A stretch of DNA of 64,000 nt from Sinorhizobium numidicum (GTDB lineage: Bacteria > Pseudomonadota > Alphaproteobacteria > Rhizobiales > Rhizobiaceae), in NCBI RefSeq assembly GCF_029892045.1, contig NZ_CP120368.1:122001-186000 (forward strand). The letters are read 5' to 3'. The position numbers and the translations under genes are program-made. Below the pieces are notes generated by a model. That model was given only the letters and a program-made list of their open reading frames with translations. It was not told the DNA's origin and ran no database searches. Of the stretch, positions 28,548 through 37,421 are shown piece after piece; positions within the stretch are counted from its first letter, which is position 1, and each line of letters opens with the position of its first letter.

Positions 28548-28590
28548 CCCTCAGCCTTCTCCCCGCCCGCGGGGAGAAGGCTGGGGTGAG
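28548..28590. terminator. Long perfect hairpin between gpmA and the methyltransferase gene
   Basis: CAGCCTTCTCCCCGC, CC, then GCGGGGAGAAGGCTG is a perfect 15 bp stem at 28552-28583. There is no U-tract, so it is not a textbook intrinsic terminator; it resembles a repeat found in many rhizobial gaps. It sits between convergent genes and could block read-through in both directions. Confidence 0.6.
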
Positions 28591-28657
28591 GCGCGAAAAC
28601 GGCGGCCACCCCGCCCGTTCTTCCCGCACAGCGGCGCCGCAGCACCCCTCTATCGCT

Positions 28658-29530
28658 TCACGCCTTGCCCGCTTCCCAACCGAGGATCGCGCGCTTTCGC
28701 GTCAGTCCCCAATGATAGCCGGTCAAGTCACCGCTCTTGCCGAGCGCACGATGGCAGGGCACGACGAAGGAAATCGGATTTCGCCCGACGGCGGCGCCGA
28801 CAGCACGCGATGCCGTCGGTTGGCCGATTTCATCCGCGATCTTCGAGTAGCTTGTCGCCTTTCCGAGCGGAATGTTCAGCAACGCCTGCCAGACTCTCAC
28901 CTGGAAATCCGAGCCGATCAGGAAGATGCGCAGCGGTTCTTCCGCGCACCAGCGCTCCGGATTGAAGATGCGGGCCGCGTAGCGCGCTGTCGCCGCGCTG
29001 TCCTCGACATAGTTGGCGTTCGGCCACCGGTGCGCCATATCGTCGAAACTTGCGCGCTCCTGGCCGACATCGGCAAAGGCCAGCCCCGCGAGGCCCCGCT
29101 CGGTGATCATCACCAGCGCCGTGCCGAAGGGTGAGGGATGGAAACCGTAGCGGACGGTAAGGCCTGCGCCGCGCGCTTTCCATTCGCCGGGGGACATCGC
29201 CTCATGGGTGACGAAGAGGTCGTGCAGGCGCCCGGGGCCGGACAGCCCGACCTCGAAGCTGGTCTCGAGCAGCGGCATGTCTTCCTGCCGCAGGAGCCGC
29301 TTGGCGTGGTCGAGCGTTACCGCTTGGAGGAAGGCCTTGGGCGAGAGGCCGGCCCAGCGGGTGAAGGTCTTTTGGAGCTGCGTCGGCGACTGGCCCAGGC
29401 GACCGGCGATCTTTTCTAGCGACGGCTGATCGCGATAATCCTCCGTCAGCATCTCGATCACGCGACAGACGGTGTCATAGTCCGTGCCTTCCGGCGTGAT
29501 ATCGGTGGGAATCGATGTAACAACGTTCAT
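28658..29530 (-). CDS. Ada-type HTH plus O6-alkylguanine-DNA methyltransferase
   Basis: This 290-residue protein joins an AraC-type helix-turn-helix region (about residues 20-115, LEKIAGRLGQSPTQLQKTFT and LETSFEVGLSGPGRLHDLF) to an O6-methylguanine methyltransferase domain (about 125-290). The acceptor Cys is in the PCHR motif (FVVPCHRALGKSG), followed by GYHWGLTRKRAIL. The N-terminal zinc/Cys methyl-phosphotriester domain of full Ada is absent, so methyl-triggered activation as in E. coli is not expected. ATG 29530 has AGGAG upstream. It repairs alkylated guanine and may also bind DNA. Confidence 0.9.
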   Translation of the reverse strand: MNVVTSIPTDITPEGTDYDTVCRVIEMLTEDYRDQPSLEKIAGRLGQSPTQLQKTFTRWAGLSPKAFLQAVTLDHAKRLLRQEDMPLLETSFEVGLSGPGRLHDLFVTHEAMSPGEWKARGAGLTVRYGFHPSPFGTALVMITERGLAGLAFADVGQERASFDDMAHRWPNANYVEDSAATARYAARIFNPERWCAEEPLRIFLIGSDFQVRVWQALLNIPLGKATSYSKIADEIGQPTASRAVGAAVGRNPISFVVPCHRALGKSGDLTGYHWGLTRKRAILGWEAGKA

Positions 29531-29612
29531 GATCATCTCCTGTCATCTCACAGGTAATCATGCGAGGGGCTCTATAACCACCCGTTTCTTGTCGAAGCGC
29601 GAGGGTCGAGGA

Positions 29613-30110
29613 TCATCGCGATCTGGCCGTTGCCAGTGCGCGGGCGAAGGCTGCGGCGAACGTTTCGCGATCATCGCGATTGAGGAATGACCCGACATCG
29701 GTCTGGCGGCCGCCACCGCTGATCATCATCGAAACGATCCCGATCTCCTGATGCCGGCTGATGCTGAATCGCGCCCAGAAGGGGTTGAAACGATGTTCGA
29801 TCATTCTCCCCGACGGTGCAAACTTCCTCACTGCCACGTCTGTGCGCGAAACGCTGACCTCTTCGCGGGCGCGAGCCGAGTGGTAGTTGAGCCAGAACGC
29901 TCCGAAGAGCAGGACGAAATCCAGCCCGAGGAAGAAGACAATCGGCCAAGCGCCGATGACCAGGAACACGAAGACATGAACCAGGCTCATTGCACCGGCG
30001 ATCATCAGAAGAACCTTGAAGCCCTTGTAACCGAGCGAGCGGTAGGGCGTAAGCTCGGCCGCGAAGATCGGCTGGTCGTTGATGCTTGTCTCGGCGTTGC
30101 CTTCGGTCAT
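29613..30110 (-). CDS. DUF2244 membrane protein
   Basis: This is a 165-residue protein with two adjacent membrane helices (about residues 34-76: LLMIAGAMSLVHVFVFLVIG, WPIVFFLGLDFVLLFGAFWL) and a C-terminal cytoplasmic domain with EVSVSRTDV and RFNPFWARFSI. This is the DUF2244 family, of unknown function and common in alphaproteobacteria next to nth, as here (divergent, 22 bp apart). I chose ATG 30110 over the upstream TTG 30116. Nothing in the sequence suggests an enzyme activity. Confidence 0.85.
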   Translation of the reverse strand: MTEGNAETSINDQPIFAAELTPYRSLGYKGFKVLLMIAGAMSLVHVFVFLVIGAWPIVFFLGLDFVLLFGAFWLNYHSARAREEVSVSRTDVAVRKFAPSGRMIEHRFNPFWARFSISRHQEIGIVSMMISGGGRQTDVGSFLNRDDRETFAAAFARALATARSR

Positions 30111-30132
30111 GACCAATGACTATAGATGCAGC

Positions 30133-30909
30133 ATGAAAAACGTAAAACTCAAATCGCCAGGGGAAATGGCAAAATCGAAGCCGACGGCAGCCGGCCGCTC
30201 GCGGGCACGACCACGCACCGCCTACAGTCCCGCCGAAATCGAGGAAATCTTTCACCGGTTCTCCATTCAGCGCCCGGAGCCGAGAGGCGAACTCGAGCAT
30301 GTCAATCCGTTCACGCTGGTGGTGGCGGTCGCCCTTTCTGCGCAGGCGACCGATGCCGGCGTCAACAAGGCGACGCGTGCGCTCTTTGCCGTCGCCGACA
30401 CGCCGGAGAAAATGCTGGCGCTCGGGGAGGACAAGCTTCGCGACTATATCAAGACGATCGGCCTTTACCGCAACAAGGCCAAGAATGTGATTGCTCTCAG
30501 CGAGAAGCTCATCAGCGATTTTGGCGGCCAGGTGCCCCGCACGCGCGAAGAACTGATGACCTTGCCGGGAGTGGGGCGCAAGACCGCCAACGTGGTGCTT
30601 TCAATGGCCTTCGGCCAGCCGACGATCGCCGTCGACACTCACATATTCCGGATCGCCAACCGCATCCGCCTGGCGCCCGGCAAGACGCCCGACGAGGTGG
30701 AGGCGCATCTCCTGCGGGTCATTCCGAAGGATTATCTCTACCATGCCCATCATTGGTTGATTCTTCATGGTCGCTATGTCTGCAAGGCGCGGCGGCCGGA
30801 ATGTGAACGTTGTGTGATCGCCGATCTCTGCAAATCGCCGGAGAAGACGTGCGACATTCCAGCCCCTCTGGTTGAATTGCCGCCGCAGGTGGTCCCGGTC
30901 GCCGGTTAA
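30133..30909 (+). CDS. nth: Endonuclease III
   Basis: This is a 258-residue DNA glycosylase/AP lyase for oxidised pyrimidines. The HhH motif LPGVGRKTANVVL holds the catalytic Lys, and the catalytic Asp is in VDTHIFRIANR. The C-terminal iron-sulfur loop C-x6-C-x2-C-x5-C is visible (CKARRPECERCVIADLC). An N-terminal basic extension of about 45 residues precedes the conserved core. The start is uncertain: ATG 30133 or 30166 give similar proteins and neither has a strong ribosome site. It is divergent from the DUF2244 gene. Confidence 0.93.
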   Translation: MKNVKLKSPGEMAKSKPTAAGRSRARPRTAYSPAEIEEIFHRFSIQRPEPRGELEHVNPFTLVVAVALSAQATDAGVNKATRALFAVADTPEKMLALGEDKLRDYIKTIGLYRNKAKNVIALSEKLISDFGGQVPRTREELMTLPGVGRKTANVVLSMAFGQPTIAVDTHIFRIANRIRLAPGKTPDEVEAHLLRVIPKDYLYHAHHWLILHGRYVCKARRPECERCVIADLCKSPEKTCDIPAPLVELPPQVVPVAG

Positions 30910-30923
30910 GCTCCGGCGACCCC

Positions 30924-31511
30924 TCACTGCGCGATCAGGCGATCGATCAGGTTGGCGATCGCGTCGCTGTAAGCCGCCTGCGTGGCGCCCGCCTGTATTT
31001 CAAGCGCTGCCCGGTCGAAGGCAGCCGAAAGCAGGATCGCGGTTGCTTGCAGTACCGTTTCATCGATTTTTCGAGGCTCCATGGCGAGCGCCAGCCCTTC
31101 TTCGAGCGTGCGGCGCGCATGCCCGGCGTCTATCGCCGCGATTTCGGCCGCGCCGAGAACGGCCGGGCCGTCGAGCAGCAACAAGCGAACTCTGCCGGGA
31201 GCAGCCATGGCGGTGAAATAGGCATCGGCGCCGGTCAGCAGGGCGTCACGCGGAGATAACGCTGCCTCCGTCGATTGTTCAATTGTCTCCGCGACCAGTC
31301 GGGCCTCTCGCTCGACGACGGCCCGGAACAGTGCCTTCTTGTCCTCGAAGTGGTGATAAAGCGCTCCACGCGTCAGCCCGGCCGCAGCAACGATGTCCGG
31401 CGTGGCGGTCTCGGCATATCCGCGGGTCACGAAGAGATCGCGTGCCGCGTCGAGGATCGCGGCACGGGTGGCATCGGAGCGCTGCCGGCTTGAGCGTCGG
31501 GTACGTTGCAT
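30924..31511 (-). CDS. TetR-family repressor, divergent from a VOC gene
   Basis: This 195-residue regulator has a TetR N-terminal domain: [47 protein letters not shown], at residues 14-60, contains the HTH (in pieces of the usual helix 2-3-4 pattern). The C-terminal ligand domain resembles the TetR_C_33-type regulators. It is divergently transcribed from a VOC-family gene 67 bp away. Two copies of an ATACA-N7-TGTAT palindrome lie between them, one overlapping this gene's own ATG, so autorepression is likely. The ligand is unknown. Confidence 0.88.
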   Translation of the reverse strand: MQRTRRSSRQRSDATRAAILDAARDLFVTRGYAETATPDIVAAAGLTRGALYHHFEDKKALFRAVVEREARLVAETIEQSTEAALSPRDALLTGADAYFTAMAAPGRVRLLLLDGPAVLGAAEIAAIDAGHARRTLEEGLALAMEPRKIDETVLQATAILLSAAFDRAALEIQAGATQAAYSDAIANLIDRLIAQ

Positions 31512-31553
31512 ACATGCAGCCTGTATGTTATGTAAGATACATGCAGATTGTAT
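31510..31553. promoter_or_regulatory. Double operator between TetR and VOC genes
   Basis: ATACATGCAGCCTGTAT at 31510-31526 and ATACATGCAGATTGTAT at 31537-31553 are two near-identical palindromic 17-mers, 27 bp apart start to start, on the same face of the helix within about half a turn. The first covers the tetR start codon; the second lies 25 bp before the VOC GTG. This is the expected layout of sites for the adjacent TetR repressor. Confidence 0.75.
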
Positions 31554-31578
31554 GATAATTTTCCAAGGAGGAAAAGCC

Positions 31579-32004
31579 GTGAAATCGACCAGCTATTATC
31601 CGGTGATCATGACCGATGATGTCGCCGCAACGTCGGATTTCTACATTCGTCACTTCCGTTTCGAGCCGCTGTTCACCACCGATTGGTACGTCCATCTGCA
31701 GTCGAGCGAGGCCGAGCATGTGACGATTGCCATCCTCGACTACCGTCACAAAACGATACCGGAGGCGCAGAGAGCGCCCGTTCGTGGTTTGCTTCTCAAT
31801 TTCGAAGTCGAGGATGCCGATCGGCTCTATGCTGAGGCGCAAGCAGCCGGGCTCCCCATCCTGAAGCCCCTCTGCGACGAGGATTTCGGCCAGCGGCACT
31901 TCATCACCGCCGATCCGAACGGCGTCTTGATCGACATCATCAAACCAATTCCGCCAAGTGCAGATTTTGCCGGCGCCTATAACGCGGCGGCGCTGCCGAC
32001 GTGA
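31579..32004 (+). CDS. VOC (glyoxalase/bleomycin-resistance) family protein
   Basis: This 141-residue protein has the paired beta-alpha-beta-beta-beta modules of the vicinal oxygen chelate fold: [20 protein letters not shown] at residues 5-24 and [20 protein letters not shown] at 73-92, ending with [16 protein letters not shown], which carries a likely metal-ligand position. Such proteins can be dioxygenases, isomerases or antibiotic-binding proteins; the substrate is unknown. GTG 31579 follows a strong AAGGAGGA. It is probably the target of the divergent TetR. Confidence 0.87.
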   Translation: MKSTSYYPVIMTDDVAATSDFYIRHFRFEPLFTTDWYVHLQSSEAEHVTIAILDYRHKTIPEAQRAPVRGLLLNFEVEDADRLYAEAQAAGLPILKPLCDEDFGQRHFITADPNGVLIDIIKPIPPSADFAGAYNAAALPT

Positions 32005-32091
32005 GCGAGGGAGATTTTCGCTTTGGTCTTCCAAATGGCCGGAAAACCGCTATTACCGAACACCGGTCATTCACGAAACCGGACGGAGTCC

Positions 32092-33084
32092 ATGACAAAA
32101 TACGATGTGCTGACGATCGGCAACGCGATCGTCGATATCATTGCGCGCTGCAATGACAGCTTTCTTGCGGAAAACGGCATCATCAAGGGCGCGATGAACC
32201 TCATCAATGCGGATCGGGCGGAGCTCCTCTATTCACGGATGGGTCCGGCGGTGGAGGCCTCTGGCGGCAGCGCCGGCAATACGGCCGCCGGCGTCGCCAG
32301 TCTCGGCGGGCGGGCCGCCTATTTCGGCAAGATCGCCAACGACCAGCTCGGTGAAATCTTCACCCACGACATCCGGGCGCAAGGCGTCCATTTTCAAACC
32401 AAGCCGCTGGACAGCCATCCGCCGACCGCACGCTCGATGATCTTCGTCACCGAAGACGGTGAACGCTCGATGAACACCTATCTCGGCGCCTGCGTCGAAC
32501 TTGGTCCGGACGACGTCGAGGCTGAGGTCGTCGCGCAATCCAAAGTCACCTATTTCGAAGGTTATTTGTGGGATCCGCCGCGGGCCAAGGACGCGATCCG
32601 CGAGGCGGCGCGTATCGCCCATGCGAACGGTCGTGAAACAGCCATGACGCTTTCCGACAGTTTCTGCGTGCACCGTTATCGCGACGAGTTCCTGGAGTTG
32701 ATGCGCTCGGGCACAGTTGACATCGTCTTTGCCAACAAACAGGAAGCGCTGGCGCTGTACGAGACCGAGGATTTCAATCTGGCGCTGACGATGCTTGCGA
32801 AGGACTGCAAGCTGGCCGCCGTTACGCTCAGCGAGGAAGGGTCCGTCGTCGTCCGTGGCACAGAGTGCGTGCGCGTCGGCGCCAGCGCCATCGAGCAGGT
32901 AGTCGATACGACCGGCGCAGGCGATCTTTATGCTGCGGGCTTTCTTTTCGGCTATACGACCGGTCGATCGCTCGAGGACTGCAGCAAGCTCGGCAACATG
33001 GCTGCCGGAATAGTTATCGGCCAGATCGGCCCGCGTCCGATGGTATCGCTTGCAAGCGCCGCCAAGGAAGCCGCGCTCCTCTGA
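32092..33084 (+). CDS. Adenosine kinase-like PfkB sugar kinase
   Basis: This 330-residue PfkB-family kinase has the N-terminal signature GGSAGNTAAGVASLGGRAAY near residues 60-80 and the C-terminal signature DTTGAGDLYAAGFLFG near 272-287, with the catalytic Asp. Rhizobial proteins of this length are annotated as adenosine kinase, which fits the sequence around residues 10-60 (LTIGNAIVDIIARCND). Ribokinase-type substrates are not excluded. I chose ATG 32092, preceded by GACGGAG. A RIME element follows the stop. Confidence 0.85.
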   Translation: MTKYDVLTIGNAIVDIIARCNDSFLAENGIIKGAMNLINADRAELLYSRMGPAVEASGGSAGNTAAGVASLGGRAAYFGKIANDQLGEIFTHDIRAQGVHFQTKPLDSHPPTARSMIFVTEDGERSMNTYLGACVELGPDDVEAEVVAQSKVTYFEGYLWDPPRAKDAIREAARIAHANGRETAMTLSDSFCVHRYRDEFLELMRSGTVDIVFANKQEALALYETEDFNLALTMLAKDCKLAAVTLSEEGSVVVRGTECVRVGASAIEQVVDTTGAGDLYAAGFLFGYTTGRSLEDCSKLGNMAAGIVIGQIGPRPMVSLASAAKEAALL

Positions 33085-33089
33085 CCGGC

Positions 33090-33195
33090 TACTGCATGTT
33101 TCCGGAGATCGGAGACGATTTAAGGAAAAAAACGTGCAACAATTCAAAGTGCTACAGCGACATCTGCGCGTCTGATAGGACGCGCGGCGCTGTAG
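33090..33195. repeat. RIME1-like element, copy 1
   Basis: TACTGCATGTTTCC with GGAGACGATTTAAGG begins the left palindrome, CAATTCAAAGTGCTACAGCG is the constant centre, and GCGCGTCTGATAGGACGCGC with GCGCTGTAG is the right palindrome. The right arm is almost perfect. This matches the rhizobial intergenic mosaic element RIME1 of about 105 bp. It follows the PfkB kinase gene and may act as its terminator. Confidence 0.85.
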
Positions 33196-33216
33196 GTGTG
33201 ACAGCCGGGCGCAGCC

Positions 33217-33768
33217 TTATTTGAAGGCTTCGCCCGGATAGGCGCCCCAGATCTCGCTCTGCGCGATCCAGCCTTCCACCCCTTGCGTCTCGGCGTGGCA
33301 CCAGTCGCCGTTGCATTCACCGATATGCAGGACGACGCCGGGCTCCATCCGGGCGACGATCGGCGCCGTACCTTGAGGATCGCGCCTCAGATTGACGAAG
33401 ATGCCCTCTCCCTTGCCGCGCATCCACGGAGCCGCGAGCGCCGTGCGATCACCGGAAAGTAGCGCCTGGTTTACCCAGCCCTCTGTCCCATCAGCGTCGC
33501 GTATCCGGCGCCAGTTGTCATATTCCTGGATGATTTCGACCGGAACGCCGGATTTGAGATAGCGGAAGGCGACCGCATAATCGAGGCTGGGACCGATGCG
33601 CAGATTGACACTCTTCGCCTTCAGGCTGACGAAGCGGGGCAGCGGCAAACCGCTCGCGCCCTTGGCCGCCTGGGCAAAGGCACCGGGGGTCATTACCGCT
33701 GTTGCGATGCAGGCGGCGACCAACAGGACGGAGACTCTGGAAATGATGTGACGCATGACGTAGCTCAT
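33217..33768 (-). CDS. Secreted protein with two SH3-like domains
   Basis: This is a 183-residue exported protein. From ATG 33768 a signal peptide runs to about residue 32 (TPGAFAQAAKG). Two bacterial SH3-type repeats follow: SVNLRIGPSLDYAVAFRYLK to NWRRIRDADGTEGWVNQALL (about 50-105), and FVNLRRDPQGTAPIVARMEP to GVEGWIAQSEIWG (about 120-175). Such proteins bind cell wall or partner proteins in the periplasm. No enzymatic domain is present. ATG 33756 is an alternative start with the same signal. Confidence 0.85.
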   Translation of the reverse strand: MSYVMRHIISRVSVLLVAACIATAVMTPGAFAQAAKGASGLPLPRFVSLKAKSVNLRIGPSLDYAVAFRYLKSGVPVEIIQEYDNWRRIRDADGTEGWVNQALLSGDRTALAAPWMRGKGEGIFVNLRRDPQGTAPIVARMEPGVVLHIGECNGDWCHAETQGVEGWIAQSEIWGAYPGEAFK

Positions 33769-33957
33769 TTTCCGATGATAAGCGAAGCTTTGCAGCGGCT
33801 TTGCGCTTGAACAGACGCGTGAAGCTATAGGCGCAAATCCCGACCAGGCAGCGACTTTCAATTGTCTTCCCCACCGGGTCTGGTAGAAATTGCGGCTATA
33901 GGGAGAAACTATCACCCAACTTGGTTAAGGACCCGTCAACGAGGGCCGCTCACAGCA

Positions 33958-34962
33958 ATGACAAGTAAGAAGAAGCCAACGGTCTACATCACCCGGAAAT
34001 TGCCGGATGTCGTCGAAACCCGGATGCGCGAACTTTTCGACGCGGAGCTCAACATCGACGATCGGCCGCGCAGCCAGCCGGAGCTGGTGGCCGCGGTCAA
34101 GCGGGCCGATGTGCTCGTGCCGACCGTGACGGACCGGATCGACGCCGCCTTGATCGAACAGGCGGGACCGCAACTGAGGCTGATTGCCAGTTTCTCCAAC
34201 GGCGTCGACAATATCGATGTCGATGCGGCTGCCCGAAAGGGAATCACCGTCACGAACACGCCGAACGTGCTGACGGAAGACACGGCCGACATGACCATGG
34301 CGCTCATCCTGGCGGTGCCGCGCCGGCTCGCCGAAGGTGCGCAGGTCCTGACCGACCGAAAAGGCGAATGGGCCGGGTGGTCACCCACTTGGATGCTCGG
34401 TCGCCGTATTGCCGGCAAGCGTATCGGCATCGTCGGCATGGGGAGGATCGGCACGGCGGTCGCCCGTCGCGCCAAGGCTTTCGGCCTTTCGATTCACTAT
34501 CACAACCGTCACCGCGTCAAATCGGAGACCGAGGAGATGTTGGAGGCGACCTATTGGGATAGCCTCGACCAGATGCTCGCCCGCGTCGATATCGTTTCCG
34601 TCAATTGTCCCTCGACGCCCGCGACCTATCATCTGCTCTCGGCTCGCCGGCTCGCGCTGATGCGGCCGGAAAGCTACATCGTCAACACCGCGCGTGGCGG
34701 CATCATCGACGAAACGGCGCTGATAAAATGTCTGAGGGAGGGCAAGATTGCCGGCGCAGGGCTTGACGTTTTCGAGAACGAACCGGCTGTCAATCCGAAA
34801 CTCGTCAAGCTTGCCGGCGAAGGCAAGGTCGTGCTGCTGCCGCACATGAGCTCGGCGACGCTCGAAGGCCGTATCGACATGGGCGAGAAGGTGGTGATCA
34901 ACATCCGCACCTTCTTCGATGGCCATCGTCCGCCGGACCGGGTGCTGCCAGGGCGCGACTAG
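33958..34962 (+). CDS. D-2-hydroxyacid dehydrogenase (glyoxylate reductase/GyaR type)
   Basis: This is a 334-residue NAD(P)-dependent oxidoreductase. The Rossmann motif GKRIGIVGMGRIGTAVARRA is near residues 158-177 and is followed by HYHNRHR (NADP-type basic residues). Catalytic Arg is in VNTARGGIIDE near 240, Glu in DVFENEPAVNP near 270 and His in LLPHMSSAT near 294. Members of this branch reduce glyoxylate or oxidise D-glycerate. It is a different subfamily from the ghrA-like gene at 15254. I chose ATG 33958 because the protein then begins MTSKKKPTVYITRKLPD. Confidence 0.87.
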   Translation: MTSKKKPTVYITRKLPDVVETRMRELFDAELNIDDRPRSQPELVAAVKRADVLVPTVTDRIDAALIEQAGPQLRLIASFSNGVDNIDVDAAARKGITVTNTPNVLTEDTADMTMALILAVPRRLAEGAQVLTDRKGEWAGWSPTWMLGRRIAGKRIGIVGMGRIGTAVARRAKAFGLSIHYHNRHRVKSETEEMLEATYWDSLDQMLARVDIVSVNCPSTPATYHLLSARRLALMRPESYIVNTARGGIIDETALIKCLREGKIAGAGLDVFENEPAVNPKLVKLAGEGKVVLLPHMSSATLEGRIDMGEKVVINIRTFFDGHRPPDRVLPGRD

Positions 34963-35006
34963 GTGACACTGCAACGTCGCTCACGCCTTTTATTTCGCTC
35001 TGACGG

Positions 35007-35474
35007 CTACAGTAATTTCCACATCTCGATCGAGGTCGGGCGGGTAAAGCCGGGATGGGCGGAGCGGCCCGTCTCGACAAAGCCCCATGCCACGAAGGTG
35101 GCGTGGTTCGCGGCAAGCTCAATGCGCGTCTGCAGCCTCAGTGCCGGCAGTCCGAGCTCGCGCGCGGTCCGCTCGGCAGCGGCAAGGAGCAGGCGGCCGA
35201 CGCCCTTGCCTTGGCACGGCGGCGCGACGGCGAGTTTGCCGATGTAGAGGCAATCCGTTTCCCGCTTGCAGAACACGCAGCCGAGAAGGTCTCGCTCGTC
35301 AGCGATCGCAAAGGCCAACTCGTTCTTCGCCTTATGGCGCAGCGCCCCCACTGTCAGCGCACGGGCCGAGGATGGCGGATCGATGCGCCCTTCCATATAG
35401 GCAAACGAGGTGAGGATCAGCGACAGCAACTCTTCGAAACGATCGAACCGCTCGTCGATACGAATCGTTTGCAT
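35007..35474 (-). CDS. GNAT-family N-acetyltransferase
   Basis: This 155-residue acetyltransferase shows the GNAT acetyl-CoA loop PPCQGKGVGRLLLAAAERTA at about 88-107 (Q/R-x-x-G-x-G/A) and a preceding beta strand LYIGKLAVAP. The substrate is unknown. Its start (ATG 35474) abuts the moeB stop by three bases, so the two may be translated together, but the family gives no clear link to molybdopterin. A TTG at 35480 is an alternative start. Confidence 0.85.
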   Translation of the reverse strand: MQTIRIDERFDRFEELLSLILTSFAYMEGRIDPPSSARALTVGALRHKAKNELAFAIADERDLLGCVFCKRETDCLYIGKLAVAPPCQGKGVGRLLLAAAERTARELGLPALRLQTRIELAANHATFVAWGFVETGRSAHPGFTRPTSIEMWKLL

Positions 35475-35476
35475 GA

Positions 35477-36241
35477 TCAACGCGTCATGCCGCGCCGGTA
35501 CCGGATCGTGTTGAACTGTGCGGCGAGCGCGTCATAGAGCAGCAGTCGGCCGACGAGCGGTTCGCCGATGCCGGTGATGAGCTTGATCGCTTCCATCGCC
35601 TGCAGGGTGCCGATGACGCCGGTCAATGCGCCGAGGATGCCGGCCTCGGCGCAGCTCGGTACCGTGCCAGGCGGAGGCGGCTCGGGAAAGAGATCGCGGT
35701 AGGAGGGATTGGGTCGCCCCTCGGCATCGCTCTCATAGGGCTTCAAGACGGTAACGGAACCGTCGAACCGGCCGACGGCGCCGGTCACCAGCGGGACCTC
35801 CGCCGCTTCCGCCGTGTCCGCCGCAAGATAACGCGTATCGAAGTTGTCCGAGCCGTCGACCACCAGGTCATATTGACGGAAGATCGCGTCGGCATTTTCC
35901 GCATGGAGTCGCAGCGCATGCGGGACGACCGTCACGTGCGGGTTGAGCCCGCCTATGGCGGCTGCGGCACTTTCCACCTTCGGCCGGCCGATATCCGCAG
36001 TGCCGTGTATCACCTGGCGCTGCAGGTTCGAAAGCGAAACCACGTCGTCGTCGATGATGCCGAGCGTTCCGGCGCCGGCCGCGGCGAGATATTGCAAAGC
36101 CGGCGCGCCGAGACCGCCGGCGCCGATGACGAGCACGCGTGCCGCCTTGAGCCTCTGTTGCCCCGCCCCGCCGATCTCCGGCAAGACGATGTGGCGCGCG
36201 TAACGCGCGATTTCCGATGGATCAAGCGTCGCAGCGGTCAT
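35477..36241 (-). CDS. moeB: Molybdopterin-synthase adenylyltransferase MoeB
   Basis: This is a 254-residue E1-like ThiF/MoeB family enzyme that adenylates the C-terminus of MoaD (or ThiS). The nucleotide-binding loop VLVIGAGGLGAPALQYLAAA is at about 35-54; RQVIHGTADIG holds the ATP-binding Arg, and DGSDNFDTRYL near 120 the Mg-binding Asp. It ends with GTVPSCAEAGILGAL, a single cysteine region rather than the two CxxC zinc pairs of E. coli MoeB; no rhodanese domain is present. ATG 36241 was chosen because the conserved region starts just after it. Confidence 0.88.
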   Translation of the reverse strand: MTAATLDPSEIARYARHIVLPEIGGAGQQRLKAARVLVIGAGGLGAPALQYLAAAGAGTLGIIDDDVVSLSNLQRQVIHGTADIGRPKVESAAAAIGGLNPHVTVVPHALRLHAENADAIFRQYDLVVDGSDNFDTRYLAADTAEAAEVPLVTGAVGRFDGSVTVLKPYESDAEGRPNPSYRDLFPEPPPPGTVPSCAEAGILGALTGVIGTLQAMEAIKLITGIGEPLVGRLLLYDALAAQFNTIRYRRGMTR

Positions 36242-36296
36242 TGTCTGCTCCAGTCTTCTTGCGCGCCCTTCTCGGATGCGCCGCAATGGTCGCATG

Positions 36297-37421
36297 TCAC
36301 CCGGAAACGCGCCCGTTGGCAACGGTCAGAAAAAGACCGCGGTCGCCGATGGCGCTGAACATGCTCTTGTCGGTCCCGGTCATGAAAGCCTGGCCGCCCA
36401 AGCCGTCCACCAGACCGAAGAGCGCCCGGCGCCGCCCTTCGTCGAGATGGGCGGCGATTTCGTCGAGCAGAAGGATCGGTGCGTGGCCGGTCATGTCGCC
36501 AACGAGCCGCGCATGGGCCAGCACCAGCCCGACAAGCAGCGCTTTCTGCTCGCCGGTCGAGCAGCGTTCCGCCTCCATATCCTTTTCGCGATGGCGTATC
36601 ATAAGGTCGCTGCGGTGAGGACCGTCCAGCGTGCGGCCCGCCGCGGCATCGCGACTTCGGCCCTCCTGCAGCATCGCAAGGTAGCGTTCTTCCAGGTCGT
36701 AGGCCGGTACGACGTGGAACTCATCGAGAAACCCGGCGAGCGACAGGCTGGCCGAAGGAAAGGTTCCATCGCTCTGGCTTCGCTCCACAAGCGCCGTAAG
36801 CAGGCCCAGCATCTCCTGCCGGGCAAGCGCCATCGACACCCCGAGCCCGGCCATTTCCCGCTCGATCGCGGAGAGCCAGGCGGGATCCGGGCGAAATTCC
36901 GCAAGGAGCCGGTTGCGGCTCCGCATGGCGCGATCGAACTCGCTGGCGCGCCGCCCGTGTTCGGGATCGAGTGAGAGCACCAGCCGGTCGAGAAAGCGCC
37001 TGCGATCGGCGGACGGGCCGGTAAAGAGGCCATCCATCGCCGGCGTTAGCCAGAGCACGCGCAAGTGATCGGTCAACTCGTCGACGGTGCGGGCGGGGGT
37101 GCCGTTGAGCCGCAGGCGCCGCGATTGCCCTTCCTCGGTGCCCGCCGTACCGGTACCGATCTCCACAGGGCCTTCCATGCCATCGACTGCTGCGAAGACC
37201 GAGAAACCATCGCTCGCTCCGACACGAGCGACGTCCGCGTAAGCAGCACGGCGGAGGCCCCGCCCGGGTGAGAGAAAGGAAATCGCTTCCATCAGATTGG
37301 TCTTGCCCGCACCGTTCTCTCCGGTCAGCACCACATGACGGGCATCGAGGTCGAGCGCCAAGGCCGCGTAGTTGCGGAAGTCGGTCAGTTTCAGACGGGT
37401 TAGGAAGACCTTGTGGGGCAT
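36297..37421 (-). CDS. recF: DNA replication and repair protein RecF
   Basis: This 374-residue SMC-like ATPase promotes RecA loading at gaps. Walker A is VLTGENGAGKTNLMEAISFL near residues 30-49; the signature is STGEQKALLVGLVLAHARL near 275; Walker B is APILLLDEIAAHLDEGRR near 305. Length and order are typical. ATG 37421 gives MPHKVFLTRLKLTDFRNYA, the normal N-terminus; the longer frame to 37520 is not conserved. It is 55 bp from moeB in the same direction. Confidence 0.93.
   Translation of the reverse strand: MPHKVFLTRLKLTDFRNYAALALDLDARHVVLTGENGAGKTNLMEAISFLSPGRGLRRAAYADVARVGASDGFSVFAAVDGMEGPVEIGTGTAGTEEGQSRRLRLNGTPARTVDELTDHLRVLWLTPAMDGLFTGPSADRRRFLDRLVLSLDPEHGRRASEFDRAMRSRNRLLAEFRPDPAWLSAIEREMAGLGVSMALARQEMLGLLTALVERSQSDGTFPSASLSLAGFLDEFHVVPAYDLEERYLAMLQEGRSRDAAAGRTLDGPHRSDLMIRHREKDMEAERCSTGEQKALLVGLVLAHARLVGDMTGHAPILLLDEIAAHLDEGRRRALFGLVDGLGGQAFMTGTDKSMFSAIGDRGLFLTVANGRVSG

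Noticed and set aside
28548..28590. Attachment site or mobile-element end at the 15 bp palindrome
   Set aside because: No integrase or flanking direct repeat is present; it is a common intergenic hairpin between convergent genes.
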